From Pseudomonas fluorescens (lineage in GTDB: Bacteria; Pseudomonadota; Gammaproteobacteria; Pseudomonadales; Pseudomonadaceae), in assembly GCF_000967965.1 (NCBI RefSeq), contig NZ_LACC01000002.1, positions 365,357-429,356 on the forward strand: a stretch of 64,000 bases of DNA, written 5' to 3'. The notes beneath the pieces are model-generated. The model ran no database searches, was not told where the DNA came from, and saw only the letters and a program-made list of their open reading frames with translations. Numbering within the stretch: the stretch's first letter is position 1; every line of letters begins with the position of its first letter. A program made the position numbers and the translations under genes. This document shows, in pieces, positions 27,827 to 37,232 of the stretch.

Positions 27827-28450
27827 TCATTGCAAGGGCGAGAACTTCGCGGGCAGGTAGATGGTCGAGCGCATGTCGCGCAGTTGCGGGCCGGAGTTTT
27901 CCGGCGGCCAGACGCCGTCGGCGACCGCTTGGGTGCGCACTTGCAGACGTTGCTCCAAAGTGGTCCAGGGCCAGATGTGCAGATAGCGCGGCAGCGCGCC
28001 GTCGGTGGCGTAGAACGCTGCGTACACCGGCGAATACTGTTCGGCGGTTCGCGCTTCGATGGCATTGCTCCAGCCGTCGAGGGTGGGCTGCAACCCGCTG
28101 CTGACCAGGTCGTAGACGCGCAGTTCGTAGAATGGACCGTGCGACCCCGCGCTCAAGGGTTCGAGGAAGGGAAACAGCGTGTAGTTTTCGACGCGCAGAT
28201 CGGTGATGAACTCGTTGACGCCAAACGCCCCGCCCCCCAGCAGGAAACGCTCGCGCTCCACTTGTCTTGAGTGCTCGTCGGCGTAACCGCGCAGCACGGC
28301 GATCTGGTTCAACTGGCCGATTTCCGAGGCCCAGCAGCCCATCAACACCCCGCCGACTTCCGGCTTCGCCAACTCAGCCTCGATGCTTACCAGCGCATCG
28401 GCCACTGTGCGCACGCGCACGGTAAAAGTGATCAGTTCAAATAAACGCAT
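27827..28450 (-). CDS. NIPSNAP family protein
   Basis: A 207-residue protein of the dimeric alpha/beta-barrel NIPSNAP group: paired ferredoxin-like repeats with YELRVYDLVSSGLQPTLDGW, LPRYLHIWPWTTLEQRLQVRT and the family end LRDMRSTIYLPAKFSPLQ. GGAG precedes the ATG at 28450 with spacing 5. Function is poorly defined; it is convergent with the LysR gene. Confidence 0.82.
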   Translation of the reverse strand: MRLFELITFTVRVRTVADALVSIEAELAKPEVGGVLMGCWASEIGQLNQIAVLRGYADEHSRQVERERFLLGGGAFGVNEFITDLRVENYTLFPFLEPLSAGSHGPFYELRVYDLVSSGLQPTLDGWSNAIEARTAEQYSPVYAAFYATDGALPRYLHIWPWTTLEQRLQVRTQAVADGVWPPENSGPQLRDMRSTIYLPAKFSPLQ

Positions 28451-28717
28451 AGCGACTCCGCCCACCGGTTTGCCAAAAGCACACAGCCTATGACAGCCCC
28501 CGTTGGCGGGATATTGAGACGAACCCCATCGGCAACGGCATTTGCCGCAGTGTTCTAGGTAGTTTCTTTATTGGGATGAAGGCGAAGCATCAGCCACGTC
28601 CTTCCAATCGGCCGTTATCGGCCCAGCCGATTCAAACCTGTGAATTATCGATTTGTGCAGCAGTCCGTGGACCGCGAGCATGGCGTCACTTCCAACAACA
28701 AAAACCAAGGACCCGCC

Positions 28718-29809
28718 ATGACCGCCCGATTTCACAATCCAGTGGATACCCGCTTCGGCTGGGGGAGCTTGCAAGAGCTTGCCGCCATCACCGAACATCA
28801 GAACGTTGCCGTCGTGACCTTTCCCGAAGCCCGTGGCCTGGGGCTGGTGGATCGCCTTCAAGCGTTGCTGGGCGAACGCTTGGTCTACGTGATCGAGGAT
28901 GTCCAGCCCAATCCCGATGTCGCGCAACTTCGCGCAACCTATGAACGCTTCTGGCAAGAGGCCGGCGATTGCCATGCGGTGATTGCCGTCGGCGGCGGCA
29001 GTGCCATCGACACCGCCAAGGCGCTGATTGTCGGCACCGAGTCCGGCCGCTTCGATGAGCTGCTGGCATTGCTGGCAAGCGGCAAACCCTTCGTTCCGGT
29101 TCGCAGTAAACAGCTGATCGCGGCCCCGACTACGGCAGGCACCGGCAGTGAGGTCACGCCCTGGGCGACGATCTGGGACGCAGCCAACCACAAGAAGTAC
29201 TCCCTGCACCTGGACTGTACCTGGCCAAAGGTTGCGATCATCGATCCGCAACTGATGCTCACGGTGCCGGCCAGCGTCACCGTTTCCACCGGGCTGGATG
29301 CACTGTCCCACGCGCTGGAGTCGATCTGGAACATCAACGCCAACCCGCTTTCCGACACCTTCGCCATCTCTGCCATCGAGGACATCCTCGAATGCCTGCC
29401 CTTGCTGCGGCGTGACCTGTCCAACCAGGAACTGCGCTCACGGATGGCCCTCGCCGCACTCAAGGCCGGCATGGCGTTCTCCAACACCAAGACCGCACTG
29501 GCCCACTCCATTTCCTATGAGATGACCTTGCACTACGGCTTGCCCCACGGCATTGCCTGCTCCTTCACCCTGCCACTGGTGTTGGGCCTTGCCTGGGGCC
29601 ACGACGAGACGCGCGACAAGACCCTGCAACGGGTTTTCGGGCCAGACCTGGATAAAGCCCAGGCCCGATTGCGCGCCTTCCTGCACAGCCTGGATGTGAA
29701 AACCGAGTTCGCCGACTACGGCGTGACGGCCGAAGAGGCCCAAACCATGATCGATTTCGCCCTGCAAGGCGCACGCGGCAAGAACTTCATCGGCTCACGA
29801 GCGGCCTAG
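28718..29809 (+). CDS. Iron-containing alcohol dehydrogenase in phosphonate operon
   Basis: A 363-residue group III (Fe-type) alcohol dehydrogenase. NAD-binding GGGSAIDTAKAL near residue 90, APTTAGTGSEVTPW, and metal ligands D/H in TGLDALSHALE plus H in ALAHSISYE and GLPHGIACS are all present. It resembles phosphonoacetaldehyde reductases of the PhpC/FomC kind. Located first in an operon with phnX, it could convert 2-hydroxyethylphosphonate to phosphonoacetaldehyde, the PhnX substrate; the direction is inferred. AAGGA precedes ATG 28718 at spacing 6. No phnW transaminase is present. Confidence 0.82.
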   Translation: MTARFHNPVDTRFGWGSLQELAAITEHQNVAVVTFPEARGLGLVDRLQALLGERLVYVIEDVQPNPDVAQLRATYERFWQEAGDCHAVIAVGGGSAIDTAKALIVGTESGRFDELLALLASGKPFVPVRSKQLIAAPTTAGTGSEVTPWATIWDAANHKKYSLHLDCTWPKVAIIDPQLMLTVPASVTVSTGLDALSHALESIWNINANPLSDTFAISAIEDILECLPLLRRDLSNQELRSRMALAALKAGMAFSNTKTALAHSISYEMTLHYGLPHGIACSFTLPLVLGLAWGHDETRDKTLQRVFGPDLDKAQARLRAFLHSLDVKTEFADYGVTAEEAQTMIDFALQGARGKNFIGSRAA

Positions 29810-29939
29810 GGCTCGCCAGCCCCCAAAGACACTACACTGCCAGCGGCGTAACGAGCCGCGACGATTTCCTGCCGCACCTGAAAAAGAGTGCACCCTGCGA
29901 TGCAACTCGCAGGGAACGAACAAGAATAAGGAAAAGATC

Positions 29940-31235
29940 ATGAATCGTGCCCAAACCATGCCAGGTCTCGCCGTACACACCGCATCGTTTCGCGTCGCCC
30001 AGTGGCGCATGCTGCTGGCAGCCATGTTTTGCTATCTGTTTTTCTATACCGGGCGACAAACGTTCGGTTTCGCCATTCCCGGTATCCAGGCCGAGTTCGG
30101 CTTTACCAAAGAGCACCTTGGCTGGGCATCGGCCGCCATGCTCTGGGCCTACGCCATTGGCCAGGCCATCAACGGCAACCTCGCCGACAAATTCGGTGGC
30201 CGACGCATCATGACCATGGGCGCCGTGCTGTCCTGCGGCGCCAACTGGGTGACCAGTTTCGCCAGCGGTTTTGCCGGGCTGATCCTGCCCTGGGGCATCA
30301 ATGGCTACTTCCAGGCATTGGGCTGGGCACCGGGCAGTCGGCTGATCTCCAACTGGTGGAGCGCGGGCGAACGCGGCAAGGTCTACGGCTTCTATGTGTT
30401 CGCGGCCGGCTGCGCGTCGGTGCTTTCCTACGTGACTTCGATCGTCGTGCTGGAAGTGATGCATCTGGAGTGGCGCTGGATCTTCCGCCTGCCGGTATTG
30501 CTCATGCTGGCGGGCGGCATCATCTTCTATCTGGTGGCCCGCGAGCGTCCGCAAGACCTGGGTTTCGAACCGCCTGCCGACACCGGTGTGGCCAACGCCG
30601 AGGACAAAAGCCATGAAGTGGCCCATGGCGAAGTCGAAACTTCCGCGCAGCGTTACAAGGCGGTTCTGAAAAACGTTCGCCTGATCATCGCCGCCGTGTC
30701 CCTGGGGTTCCAGAACGCCGCCCGCTACGGTTTGATCGTCTGGGTGCCGGTGCACTTCCTGGGTGCCAACTGGAAGACCGGCGACAGCATGATCGATCCG
30801 AAATGGATCACCGTGGCCCTTCCGGTCGGCATGGCCATCGGCGCGCTGAGCAACGGCTGGATCTCGGACAAGCTGTTCGGCTCCAAACGATACCTGGCGA
30901 TCATGCTCTACATGTTCCTCGGCGCGGCGACCAGTTTGTGGATGTGGACCCTTGCCCCCCACAGCGCAACCGGCCTTGTGGCGTTGTTCCTCTGCGGTTT
31001 CTTCGTGTACGGCCCCGCTTCCAGCTTCTGGGCGCTGTGCCCGGACCTGGTGGGCGCCAAGCGCGCCGGCACCGCGACCGGGGTGATGAACTTCTCGTCC
31101 TACCTGTTCGCTGGCCTGGCGGAACCGCTGATCGGCAGTATGCTCGACAGTACCGGCAACACCTCGCTGATCTTCATCGTGGTCACCGCTGCCTGTCTCT
31201 GCAGCGCGTCGGTGGCGCTGTTCATCAGGCGTTGA
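29940..31235 (+). CDS. MFS transporter, OPA (GlpT/UhpT-like) family
   Basis: A 431-residue 12-segment carrier. YTGRQTFGFAIPGIQAEFGFTKEHLGWASAA matches the organophosphate:phosphate antiporter branch of the MFS, where paired arginines contact phosphate. AAGGA sits ahead of ATG 29940. Located between the alcohol dehydrogenase and phnX with small gaps, it probably imports the phosphonate that the operon degrades. Confidence 0.85.
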   Translation: MNRAQTMPGLAVHTASFRVAQWRMLLAAMFCYLFFYTGRQTFGFAIPGIQAEFGFTKEHLGWASAAMLWAYAIGQAINGNLADKFGGRRIMTMGAVLSCGANWVTSFASGFAGLILPWGINGYFQALGWAPGSRLISNWWSAGERGKVYGFYVFAAGCASVLSYVTSIVVLEVMHLEWRWIFRLPVLLMLAGGIIFYLVARERPQDLGFEPPADTGVANAEDKSHEVAHGEVETSAQRYKAVLKNVRLIIAAVSLGFQNAARYGLIVWVPVHFLGANWKTGDSMIDPKWITVALPVGMAIGALSNGWISDKLFGSKRYLAIMLYMFLGAATSLWMWTLAPHSATGLVALFLCGFFVYGPASSFWALCPDLVGAKRAGTATGVMNFSSYLFAGLAEPLIGSMLDSTGNTSLIFIVVTAACLCSASVALFIRR

Positions 31236-31289
31236 TGGCCCGGCTGGACAGATTGAATCAATGGCAGCGGCTCAGGAACAGGATCGTCT

Positions 31290-32162
31290 ATGTACCAGTA
31301 CCACAAGTGGCTACGTTCATTTCATGCGGTGGCCAAGACCGGCAGCTTCACCCTCGCCGCCGAGTATTTGAGCGTCGGCCAGCCCACGGTCAGTGAGCAG
31401 GTCAATGCCCTGGAGAAGAAGTTTTCCGTGGAACTGTTCCATCGCCGCGGCCGCTTTATCGAAATGAGTGCCGCCGGGCACCAGCTCTATGCGATTACCC
31501 AGGGCCTGTTCGGCCAGGAGGATGAAGCCGTGCAATTGCTGCAAAGTTTCAAGCAACGCAAGACCGGCATGCTGCGCCTGGGCGCGGTGTCGCCGCCGAT
31601 TGCGATGAACCTGACCTACGAACTGATGCAAAGGCACCCGGACATCGAGCTGGAAACCTCGTTCTCCCCGGAAAAAGAGACCCTGGATCGCCTGTTCAAC
31701 TTCGATATCGATGTGGCGATCCTGGCCCTGTCCGAATTCGACCAGCGTTTTGACACGCAGCTTTACCGGCGCTACCCGATCATTGCCGTGGTGCGTGACG
31801 ACCATCCCTGGGCCCGGCAGAAAGAAGTACATGTCGAGCAGATCAGCGAGGAGAAATGGGTGCTGCGGGAAAAAAGCTCCCGTACTCGTCAACTGGTGGA
31901 GGAAAGCTGCAAGCGCCTGGGCGTTGAGCTGAATTGCGTCATGCAGTTGAACAGCCGCGAGGCCATCGTGCATGCCATTGCCAAGGGCATCGGCATCGGT
32001 TTCGTCTCGGCGGTCGAGTACGCCGAAACCCCGGGCACCAAACCGATCACCTTCGTCAACCACCCGTTTTCCATCGACTACCACCTGTGCTGCCTGGGCA
32101 TTCGCCGAAACCGGCCAATGATCGCGGAGCTGTTCGACTCGAGCCCAACGCCGGCCATCTGA
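31290..32162 (+). CDS. LysR-family regulator of the phosphonate operon
   Basis: A 290-residue LysR protein with HTH YHKWLRSFHAVAKTGSFTLAAEYLSVGQPTVSEQVNAL. It resembles CysB/AepR-like regulators seen with 2-aminoethylphosphonate genes. Encoded inside the operon, 54 nt after the transporter and 86 nt before phnX; it likely responds to the phosphonate substrate. Confidence 0.85.
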   Translation: MYQYHKWLRSFHAVAKTGSFTLAAEYLSVGQPTVSEQVNALEKKFSVELFHRRGRFIEMSAAGHQLYAITQGLFGQEDEAVQLLQSFKQRKTGMLRLGAVSPPIAMNLTYELMQRHPDIELETSFSPEKETLDRLFNFDIDVAILALSEFDQRFDTQLYRRYPIIAVVRDDHPWARQKEVHVEQISEEKWVLREKSSRTRQLVEESCKRLGVELNCVMQLNSREAIVHAIAKGIGIGFVSAVEYAETPGTKPITFVNHPFSIDYHLCCLGIRRNRPMIAELFDSSPTPAI

Positions 32163-32248
32163 TTTCGCCTCACCCTTGAGCAATCCATAGGCCTACTTCC
32201 TGGCAACAGGAGGGACGGCCTGCCCACAACAAAAAATGGAGAAATACC

Positions 32249-33076
32249 ATGAACTACCAACAACCGACCCAACTGCAAGCCGTGGTCCTGGACTGGGCCG
32301 GCACCGTCGTCGATTTCGGCTCCTTCGCCCCTACGCAGATTTTCGTCGAAGCCTTCGCCGAGTTCGGCGTCGCCGTTTCGCTGGAAGAGGCGCGGGGCCC
32401 GATGGGCATGGGCAAGTGGGATCACATCCGCACCCTGTGCAATCAACCGCAGATCGCCGAACGCTACCGTGCAGTGTTTGACCGCCTGCCGACCGATGAC
32501 GATGTCACCGCATTGTACGAACGGTTCATGCCATTGCAGATCGAGAAAATCGCCCTGCACTCAGCCCTGATTCCCGGCGCACTGAACACCATCGATGCCT
32601 TGCGCGACAAGGGCCTGAAAATCGGCTCCTGCTCCGGTTACCCGGCCGTGGTCATGGAAAAAGTGGTCGAGCTGGCGCGGCACAATGGCTACGTGGCGGA
32701 CCATGTGGTGGCCACCGACGAGGTGCCGAACGGCCGCCCCTACCCGGCCCAGGCCTTGGCCAACGTGATTGCCCTGGGGATCAGCGACGTCGCCGCCTGC
32801 GTCAAGGTCGACGACACCTGGCCCGGCATTCTCGAAGGCCGTGCCGCCGGGATGTGGACGGTCGCGCTGACCTGTTCGGGCAATGCCCTGGGCTTGACCT
32901 ACGAGCAATACAAGGCCCTGCCCTCCGACAGGCTGGACAGTGAGCGGGCCCGTATCGTCAAGATGTTCGAAGGCTCGCGCCCGCACTACCTGATCGACAC
33001 CATCGTCGATCTGCCGGCGGTCATCGAAGACATCAATGCGCGACTGGCGCGAGGTGAAACGCCGCAAGGATCCTGA
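32249..33076 (+). CDS. phnX: Phosphonoacetaldehyde hydrolase (phosphonatase)
   Basis: A 275-residue HAD-superfamily enzyme that cleaves phosphonoacetaldehyde to acetaldehyde and phosphate. The nucleophile D15 lies in [14 protein letters not shown]; the Schiff-base lysine is K56 in [23 protein letters not shown] and [20 protein letters not shown] complete the HAD/PhnX core. GGAG precedes the ATG at spacing 7. The usual phnW partner is absent here. Confidence 0.93.
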   Translation: MNYQQPTQLQAVVLDWAGTVVDFGSFAPTQIFVEAFAEFGVAVSLEEARGPMGMGKWDHIRTLCNQPQIAERYRAVFDRLPTDDDVTALYERFMPLQIEKIALHSALIPGALNTIDALRDKGLKIGSCSGYPAVVMEKVVELARHNGYVADHVVATDEVPNGRPYPAQALANVIALGISDVAACVKVDDTWPGILEGRAAGMWTVALTCSGNALGLTYEQYKALPSDRLDSERARIVKMFEGSRPHYLIDTIVDLPAVIEDINARLARGETPQGS

Positions 33077-33093
33077 CCTGATTCAGGCGTCAA

Positions 33094-33116
33094 GCGGCCG
33101 TCCCACGGGCGGCCGC
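33094..33116. terminator. Hairpin between convergent phnX and AraC genes
   Basis: GCGGCCG (33094-33100) and CGGCCGC (33110-33116) form a 7-bp G+C stem with a 9-nt loop exactly between two convergent stops. It lacks a U-tract, so termination is only likely. Confidence 0.45.
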
Positions 33117-33117
33117 C

Positions 33118-33891
33118 TCACTTGAAAAAATCACTCGGCGTCTTGCCGAACTGTTTCTTGAACATCGTCGTGAACGCACTCGGGCTGTCGTACCCCAGCT
33201 CCCCGGCGATGTCGATGATCTTCTCCCCGACGGCTATTCGTTCCAGTGCCAGCAGCAATCGTGCTTGCTGGCGCCATTGGCCGAAGGTCATGCCGGTTTC
33301 CTTGCGGAACCTGCGCTGGATGGTTTTGGCGTCGAGGCTCAAGCGGGCGCTCCAGTCCGACAGTGTCGAGCCATCCCCCGGATCACGTTGCAACGCGGTG
33401 CAAATCAGGTTGATACGTTGATCGGCGGGCTGCGGCAGGTTCAACGGCAAGGTCGGCAGGATCGTCAGTTCGTCCAGAATCAGCCGCAGCACCCGGGCTT
33501 CCCGCGAGTCCGGCTCACAGGCAAAGTCGAAATCGACCGAGACCTTGATCAGCTCACTCAGCAACGCGGAAACACTCACTGCCCGGGTTTCGGCGGGCAG
33601 GTCCAGGCTCGGGTCAGGGCGCACGAAAACGCTGCGCATCTTGATCGCCCCCACACAGCGAATCGAGTGTACTTCTCCACTGGGCATCCAGATGCCCCGG
33701 CTCGGCGGCACCGTCCATTGGCTGATGGCGGTGTGCACCACCATCACGCCTTCGATGGCATAGATCAGTTGATGCTTTTCATGGGAGTGCGGCGCGATGA
33801 TCCAGTTTTCCGGGTAGTCGGTCGCACTGCTGCGCACGCTCCAGCCGCCCTGGTCGATCTCCGCAAGAAATGCCTGCAATGGTTTGATCAT
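33118..33891 (-). CDS. AraC-family transcriptional regulator
   Basis: A 257-residue regulator with an N-terminal cupin-type sensor (HSHEKHQLIYAIEGVMVV, residues 35-55) and a C-terminal AraC HTH (LSLDAKTIQRRFRKETGMTFGQWRQQARLLLAL; DSPSAFTTMFKKQFGKTP). The overall layout fits NimR-like regulators. It is divergent from an Fsr-type exporter, with 134 nt between starts, and probably controls it. Confidence 0.88.
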   Translation of the reverse strand: MIKPLQAFLAEIDQGGWSVRSSATDYPENWIIAPHSHEKHQLIYAIEGVMVVHTAISQWTVPPSRGIWMPSGEVHSIRCVGAIKMRSVFVRPDPSLDLPAETRAVSVSALLSELIKVSVDFDFACEPDSREARVLRLILDELTILPTLPLNLPQPADQRINLICTALQRDPGDGSTLSDWSARLSLDAKTIQRRFRKETGMTFGQWRQQARLLLALERIAVGEKIIDIAGELGYDSPSAFTTMFKKQFGKTPSDFFK

Positions 33892-34025
33892 GGCGCCCTT
33901 TTTGCGATGGTCCATGCCCGAGTTGCGCGAGACGGGCGTCTTTGAGGCCCCTAGGATAACGCCGAACCCTGAAATTGGCTGCGCCTTGCGTTCGCAGTTC
34001 GCGTTATTTATCCGGAAGATCGCCC

Positions 34026-35246
34026 ATGTCGACCACCACCCTCAGTTCACCCTCACCCACCGCTTCGGTGGCCAGCCAGGCCAGCCCTCTGGTCATGCGC
34101 GTCATCGGCGCCTGCGCGCTGGCGCACCTGATCAACGACCTGATCCAGGCCGTGCTGCCGTCGATCTACCCGATGCTCAAGGCCAGTTATGGCCTGAGCT
34201 TCACCCAGGTCGGGCTGATCACCCTGACCTTCCAGCTCACGGCTTCATTGCTGCAACCGTGGATCGGTTTCTACACCGACCGTCATCCCAAACCGTGGCT
34301 GTTACCGGCCGGCATGGTCTGCACCCTCATCGGTATTCTGATGCTGTCGATGGTCGGCAGCTTCCCGGCGATTCTCGTGGCCTCGGCACTGGTGGGCGTC
34401 GGTTCGTCGACCTTTCACCCGGAGACCTCGCGGGTGGCGCGGCTGGCCTCGGGCGGTCGCTACGGCCTGGCGCAGTCGACCTTTCAGGTCGGTGGCAATG
34501 CAGGTAGTGCCTTCGGCCCTTTGCTGGCCGCCGCGATCATCATTCCCTATGGCCAGGGCAACGTCGCCTGGTTCGGCCTGTTCGCGGTGTTCGCCATCCT
34601 CGTGCAATACGGCCTGAGCCGCTGGTACCGCAATCACCTGAACCTGTTCAAGCTCAAGCAAGGCAGCAAGGCCACCCACGGCCTGTCGAAACGGCGGGTG
34701 ACCTTCGCCCTGGTGGTGCTGGCGTTGCTGGTGTTCTCCAAATACTTCTACATGGCCAGCTTCACCAGTTACTTCACCTTCTACCTGATCGAGAAGTTCG
34801 ACCTGTCGGTGGCCAGTTCGCAGCTGTACCTGTTCCTGTTTCTTGGCGCCGTCGCGGCGGGCACGTTCTTTGGCGGTCCGATCGGCGACCGGATCGGCCG
34901 CAAGCAGGTGATCTGGTTCTCGATCCTCGGCGCCGCACCCTTCACCCTCGCCCTGCCCTACGTCGACCTGTTCTGGACAGGCGTGCTGAGCATGATCATC
35001 GGCTTCATCCTCGCCTCGGCGTTCTCGGCCATCGTGGTCTTCGCCCAGGAACTGGTGCCCGGTAACGTCGGCATGATCGCCGGGGTGTTCTTCGGGTTGA
35101 TGTTCGGTTTCGGCGGGATTGGTGCCGCGCTGCTGGGGCACCTGGCGGATATCCATGGCATCGAATACGTGTACACCTTGTGCTCGTACCTGCCGCTGCT
35201 GGGAGTTTTGACGATCCTGTTGCCTTCGACCCGGAGTGCTCGCTGA
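34026..35246 (+). CDS. fsr: MFS exporter, fosmidomycin-resistance (Fsr) type
   Basis: A 406-residue 12-segment carrier. AHLINDLIQAVLPSIYPMLKASYGLSFTQVGLITLTFQ is the Fsr signature start, followed by GSSTFHPETSRVARLASGGRYGLAQSTFQVGGN, the loop that defines this group. Such pumps export fosmidomycin and other small acids. The ATG at 34026 is the first methionine with family-like sequence after it. The divergent AraC gene is its likely regulator. Confidence 0.86.
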   Translation: MSTTTLSSPSPTASVASQASPLVMRVIGACALAHLINDLIQAVLPSIYPMLKASYGLSFTQVGLITLTFQLTASLLQPWIGFYTDRHPKPWLLPAGMVCTLIGILMLSMVGSFPAILVASALVGVGSSTFHPETSRVARLASGGRYGLAQSTFQVGGNAGSAFGPLLAAAIIIPYGQGNVAWFGLFAVFAILVQYGLSRWYRNHLNLFKLKQGSKATHGLSKRRVTFALVVLALLVFSKYFYMASFTSYFTFYLIEKFDLSVASSQLYLFLFLGAVAAGTFFGGPIGDRIGRKQVIWFSILGAAPFTLALPYVDLFWTGVLSMIIGFILASAFSAIVVFAQELVPGNVGMIAGVFFGLMFGFGGIGAALLGHLADIHGIEYVYTLCSYLPLLGVLTILLPSTRSAR

Positions 35247-35417
35247 AGGACTCAGCCGATCACTTTTGCTACCAGCCTTGTAGCACTCGGTAACACCCGG
35301 CCCTGTTGCGGTGCGTCTTGTTGGCGACGCACCGCCACCCCGCCCGCTCCACACGGGCAAAACCGCCATGGCGTACTTTGTGCATCCAATGGCCATCCTC
35401 TTCTGCCTGTAGCCGCC

Positions 35418-36242
35418 ATGCGCCCCAAGGAACTGAAAGTCTGGACCACCGGTGTCGCCCACCTGCTCGACCTGCCTGCCGGGCATGGGCGGCTGTCGGG
35501 GTTGAGCCATTGGCTTCGGCAAATCTGCCCGGTCGATCATTTCGTGTTGTTTGTCTACGAAGGCAATCACCGGCCACTGGCGTTGTTCGATACCTTCTCG
35601 GCGGACAAGCGGGCGGTGTATGTCGACGACTATCAGTGCGGGCCTTACCTGCTCGACCCGTTCTACCTGGCGTGCACACGCGGGCAGGCGCCGGGGCTGT
35701 GGCGTCTGCGCCAGTTCGCCCCCGACCACTTCTACCTCGGCGAGTACTTCCTGACCTATTACCAGCAGACCGGACTGGCCGAGGAAGTGGCGTTCTTCGT
35801 CGACCTCGGCGGTGGTGCCATGGCGGTGTTGTCGTTGATGCGATCGAGCGCCAGCTGTGCGTTCAGCCGGGATGAAATGCAATTGGTCGAGTGCGCGCAA
35901 GCGGTGGTCGAGCAGGTCATCAATGAGGCCTGGCGTTTGCGTCAGGCTCAGGAGCCGCGACCGGCGAAAGACCTGGACTTCAAGATCCGCGAAGCCTTCG
36001 ACCATTTCGGCGCGCACATCCTCACCGGCCGCGAGCAGGAAATCGTTCAACTGTTACTGCGCGGCCACTCCAGCGCCTCGGTGGCCGAACAACTGAACAT
36101 CAGCCCCGGCACGGTGAAGATTCACCGCAAGAACATCTACGCCAAGCTGGGGATTGGGAGCCAGTCGGAGTTGCTGGGGTTGTTTATTCGGGAGTTGACG
36201 GAAGATCCGTTGCAGGCTTCCGGCCTCAAGCTGCAAGCCTGA
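35418..36242 (+). CDS. LuxR-family transcriptional regulator
   Basis: A 274-residue protein with a GAF-like/PAS-like sensor part (residues 20-175) and a C-terminal LuxR HTH (LTGREQEIVQLLLRGHSSASVAEQLNISPGTVKIHRKNIYAKLGIGSQSEL, residues 200-250). No receiver domain or autoinducer synthase is present, so this is a LuxR solo. Neighbours at both sides are set off by gaps; the polyamine-type ABC operon begins about 1.4 kb downstream and is a possible target. Confidence 0.88.
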   Translation: MRPKELKVWTTGVAHLLDLPAGHGRLSGLSHWLRQICPVDHFVLFVYEGNHRPLALFDTFSADKRAVYVDDYQCGPYLLDPFYLACTRGQAPGLWRLRQFAPDHFYLGEYFLTYYQQTGLAEEVAFFVDLGGGAMAVLSLMRSSASCAFSRDEMQLVECAQAVVEQVINEAWRLRQAQEPRPAKDLDFKIREAFDHFGAHILTGREQEIVQLLLRGHSSASVAEQLNISPGTVKIHRKNIYAKLGIGSQSELLGLFIRELTEDPLQASGLKLQA

Positions 36243-36263
36243 GGCCTGTCGGTATACGCAAAT

Positions 36264-36358
36264 CCCTGTGGGAGCGGACTTGCCCGCGATAGCGGCAACC
36301 CATTCAACATTGATGTGTCTGACATACCGCCATCGCGGGCAAGCCCGCTCCCACAGGT
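36264..36358. repeat. REP pair
   Basis: GTGGGAGCGGACTTGCCCGCGA (36269-36290) and, inverted, TCGCGGGCAAGCCCGCTCCCAC (36332-36353). The two differ at one core base (GGACTT versus GGGCTT). Confidence 0.9.
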
Positions 36359-36382
36359 CTACTGGTGATCTGAAGATTGTGG

Positions 36383-36742
36383 TCAGGGCGGATCAAGCTG
36401 ATCCAGCGCCCGGTTCACCGCCAGTTCACCCAGCATGATCACCTGCGCAATCCCCAACAGCGCATTGCGGCTCGTCCCCTCCAGATGATCCACCAGATCG
36501 TTGGCCATGACATTGGCCGACGCCAGCGACTCACACGCGTGCACCAGCAAGGTTTCGGCACTGAGTTCGGGATTGACGATGAACATCGTGCCGGGTTTGC
36601 GCGGGGTGGCCATGATTGCAGGGCCGGGGTTTAGGTAATGATCGAGGGCGCGCTCGGCGGCTTCGTGGAGCTTGTTTGAATCGAGGCTTTCGTACGGGGA
36701 TGCGGGATCGGTTTCCGGCGGGTTGGGTGTGACTTTGAACAT
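36383..36742 (-). CDS. DUF6124 family protein
   Basis: A 119-residue protein with the DUF6124 (formerly DUF3077) core: LLVHACESLASANVMANDLVDHLEGTSRNALLGIAQVIMLGELAVNRALD. It has no signal peptide and its role is unknown; the family occurs in several copies in Pseudomonas. The ribosome site AAGGAG (36755-36750 on the minus strand) is spaced 7 nt from the ATG but is paired with an upstream CTCCTT, suggesting translational control by its leader. Confidence 0.85.
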   Translation of the reverse strand: MFKVTPNPPETDPASPYESLDSNKLHEAAERALDHYLNPGPAIMATPRKPGTMFIVNPELSAETLLVHACESLASANVMANDLVDHLEGTSRNALLGIAQVIMLGELAVNRALDQLDPP

Positions 36743-36945
36743 AGTGAAACTCCTTACATCGTAAAAGGAGCCATCACTCTCACGCTACCAAACGAAGGGT
36801 GGTGGCCATACGCAGGTTGGTAGACCGGGATGCAAGGAGACCGGCGCGCCCAAAGGCGCCCTGTGCATGGCCACCATAAAGCAGAGTAAAAAAACGCTGC
36901 AGATGATGACGCTTTGCACCTCACATAGCCGGGCTACCAAACCCG
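36743..36945 (-). promoter_or_regulatory. Highly structured leader of the DUF6124 gene
   Basis: On the minus strand this 200-nt leader has a 9-bp stem (GGTGGCCAT 36875-36867 with ATGGCCACC 36809-36801), an inner GGCGC/GCGCC hairpin, two identical GTTTGGTAGC copies (36942-36933 and 36793-36784) that compete for one CTACCAA (36823-36817), and a final hairpin that hides AAGGAG. Competing pairings plus a hidden ribosome site are the architecture of a regulatory RNA. The direction and function are inferred. Confidence 0.5.
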
Positions 36946-37232
36946 ATCACTGTTGTTATTCAGCGACCGACAAACGATAAAACCCAGCCCCAAGGCGCAC
37001 AAGCCGGCGGATTCTGGCGTACCTGTAGGCAACGACGCAAGGCGTTGTAGCTTTCATGAAGTAACGCTTACAGCTATTAAACACGCATGTTTAAACCATG
37101 CTGAATGACTGGATTCAATCGACCTGCCAGCGTTGAAATCTTTCTATAGATTCAGGAAATATCCCACGCGCTTTTAGGGTTGGCCGTCGGAAGTGCGAGG
37201 TTTAATTTGGCAGCTCCAGGCAAATACAAGAG
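36946..37232. other. Intergenic region upstream of antitoxin remnant
   Basis: About 290 nt, more A+T-rich than its surroundings, with no gene I can support. It should contain the promoter for the DUF6124 leader (minus) and for the gene at 37233 (plus), but I could not assign -35/-10 boxes. Confidence 0.4.

Noticed and set aside
34302..36050. 582-codon minus-strand frame spanning the Fsr-type and LuxR genes
   Set aside because: It crosses two real plus-strand genes and the gap between them, with biased composition and no motif.
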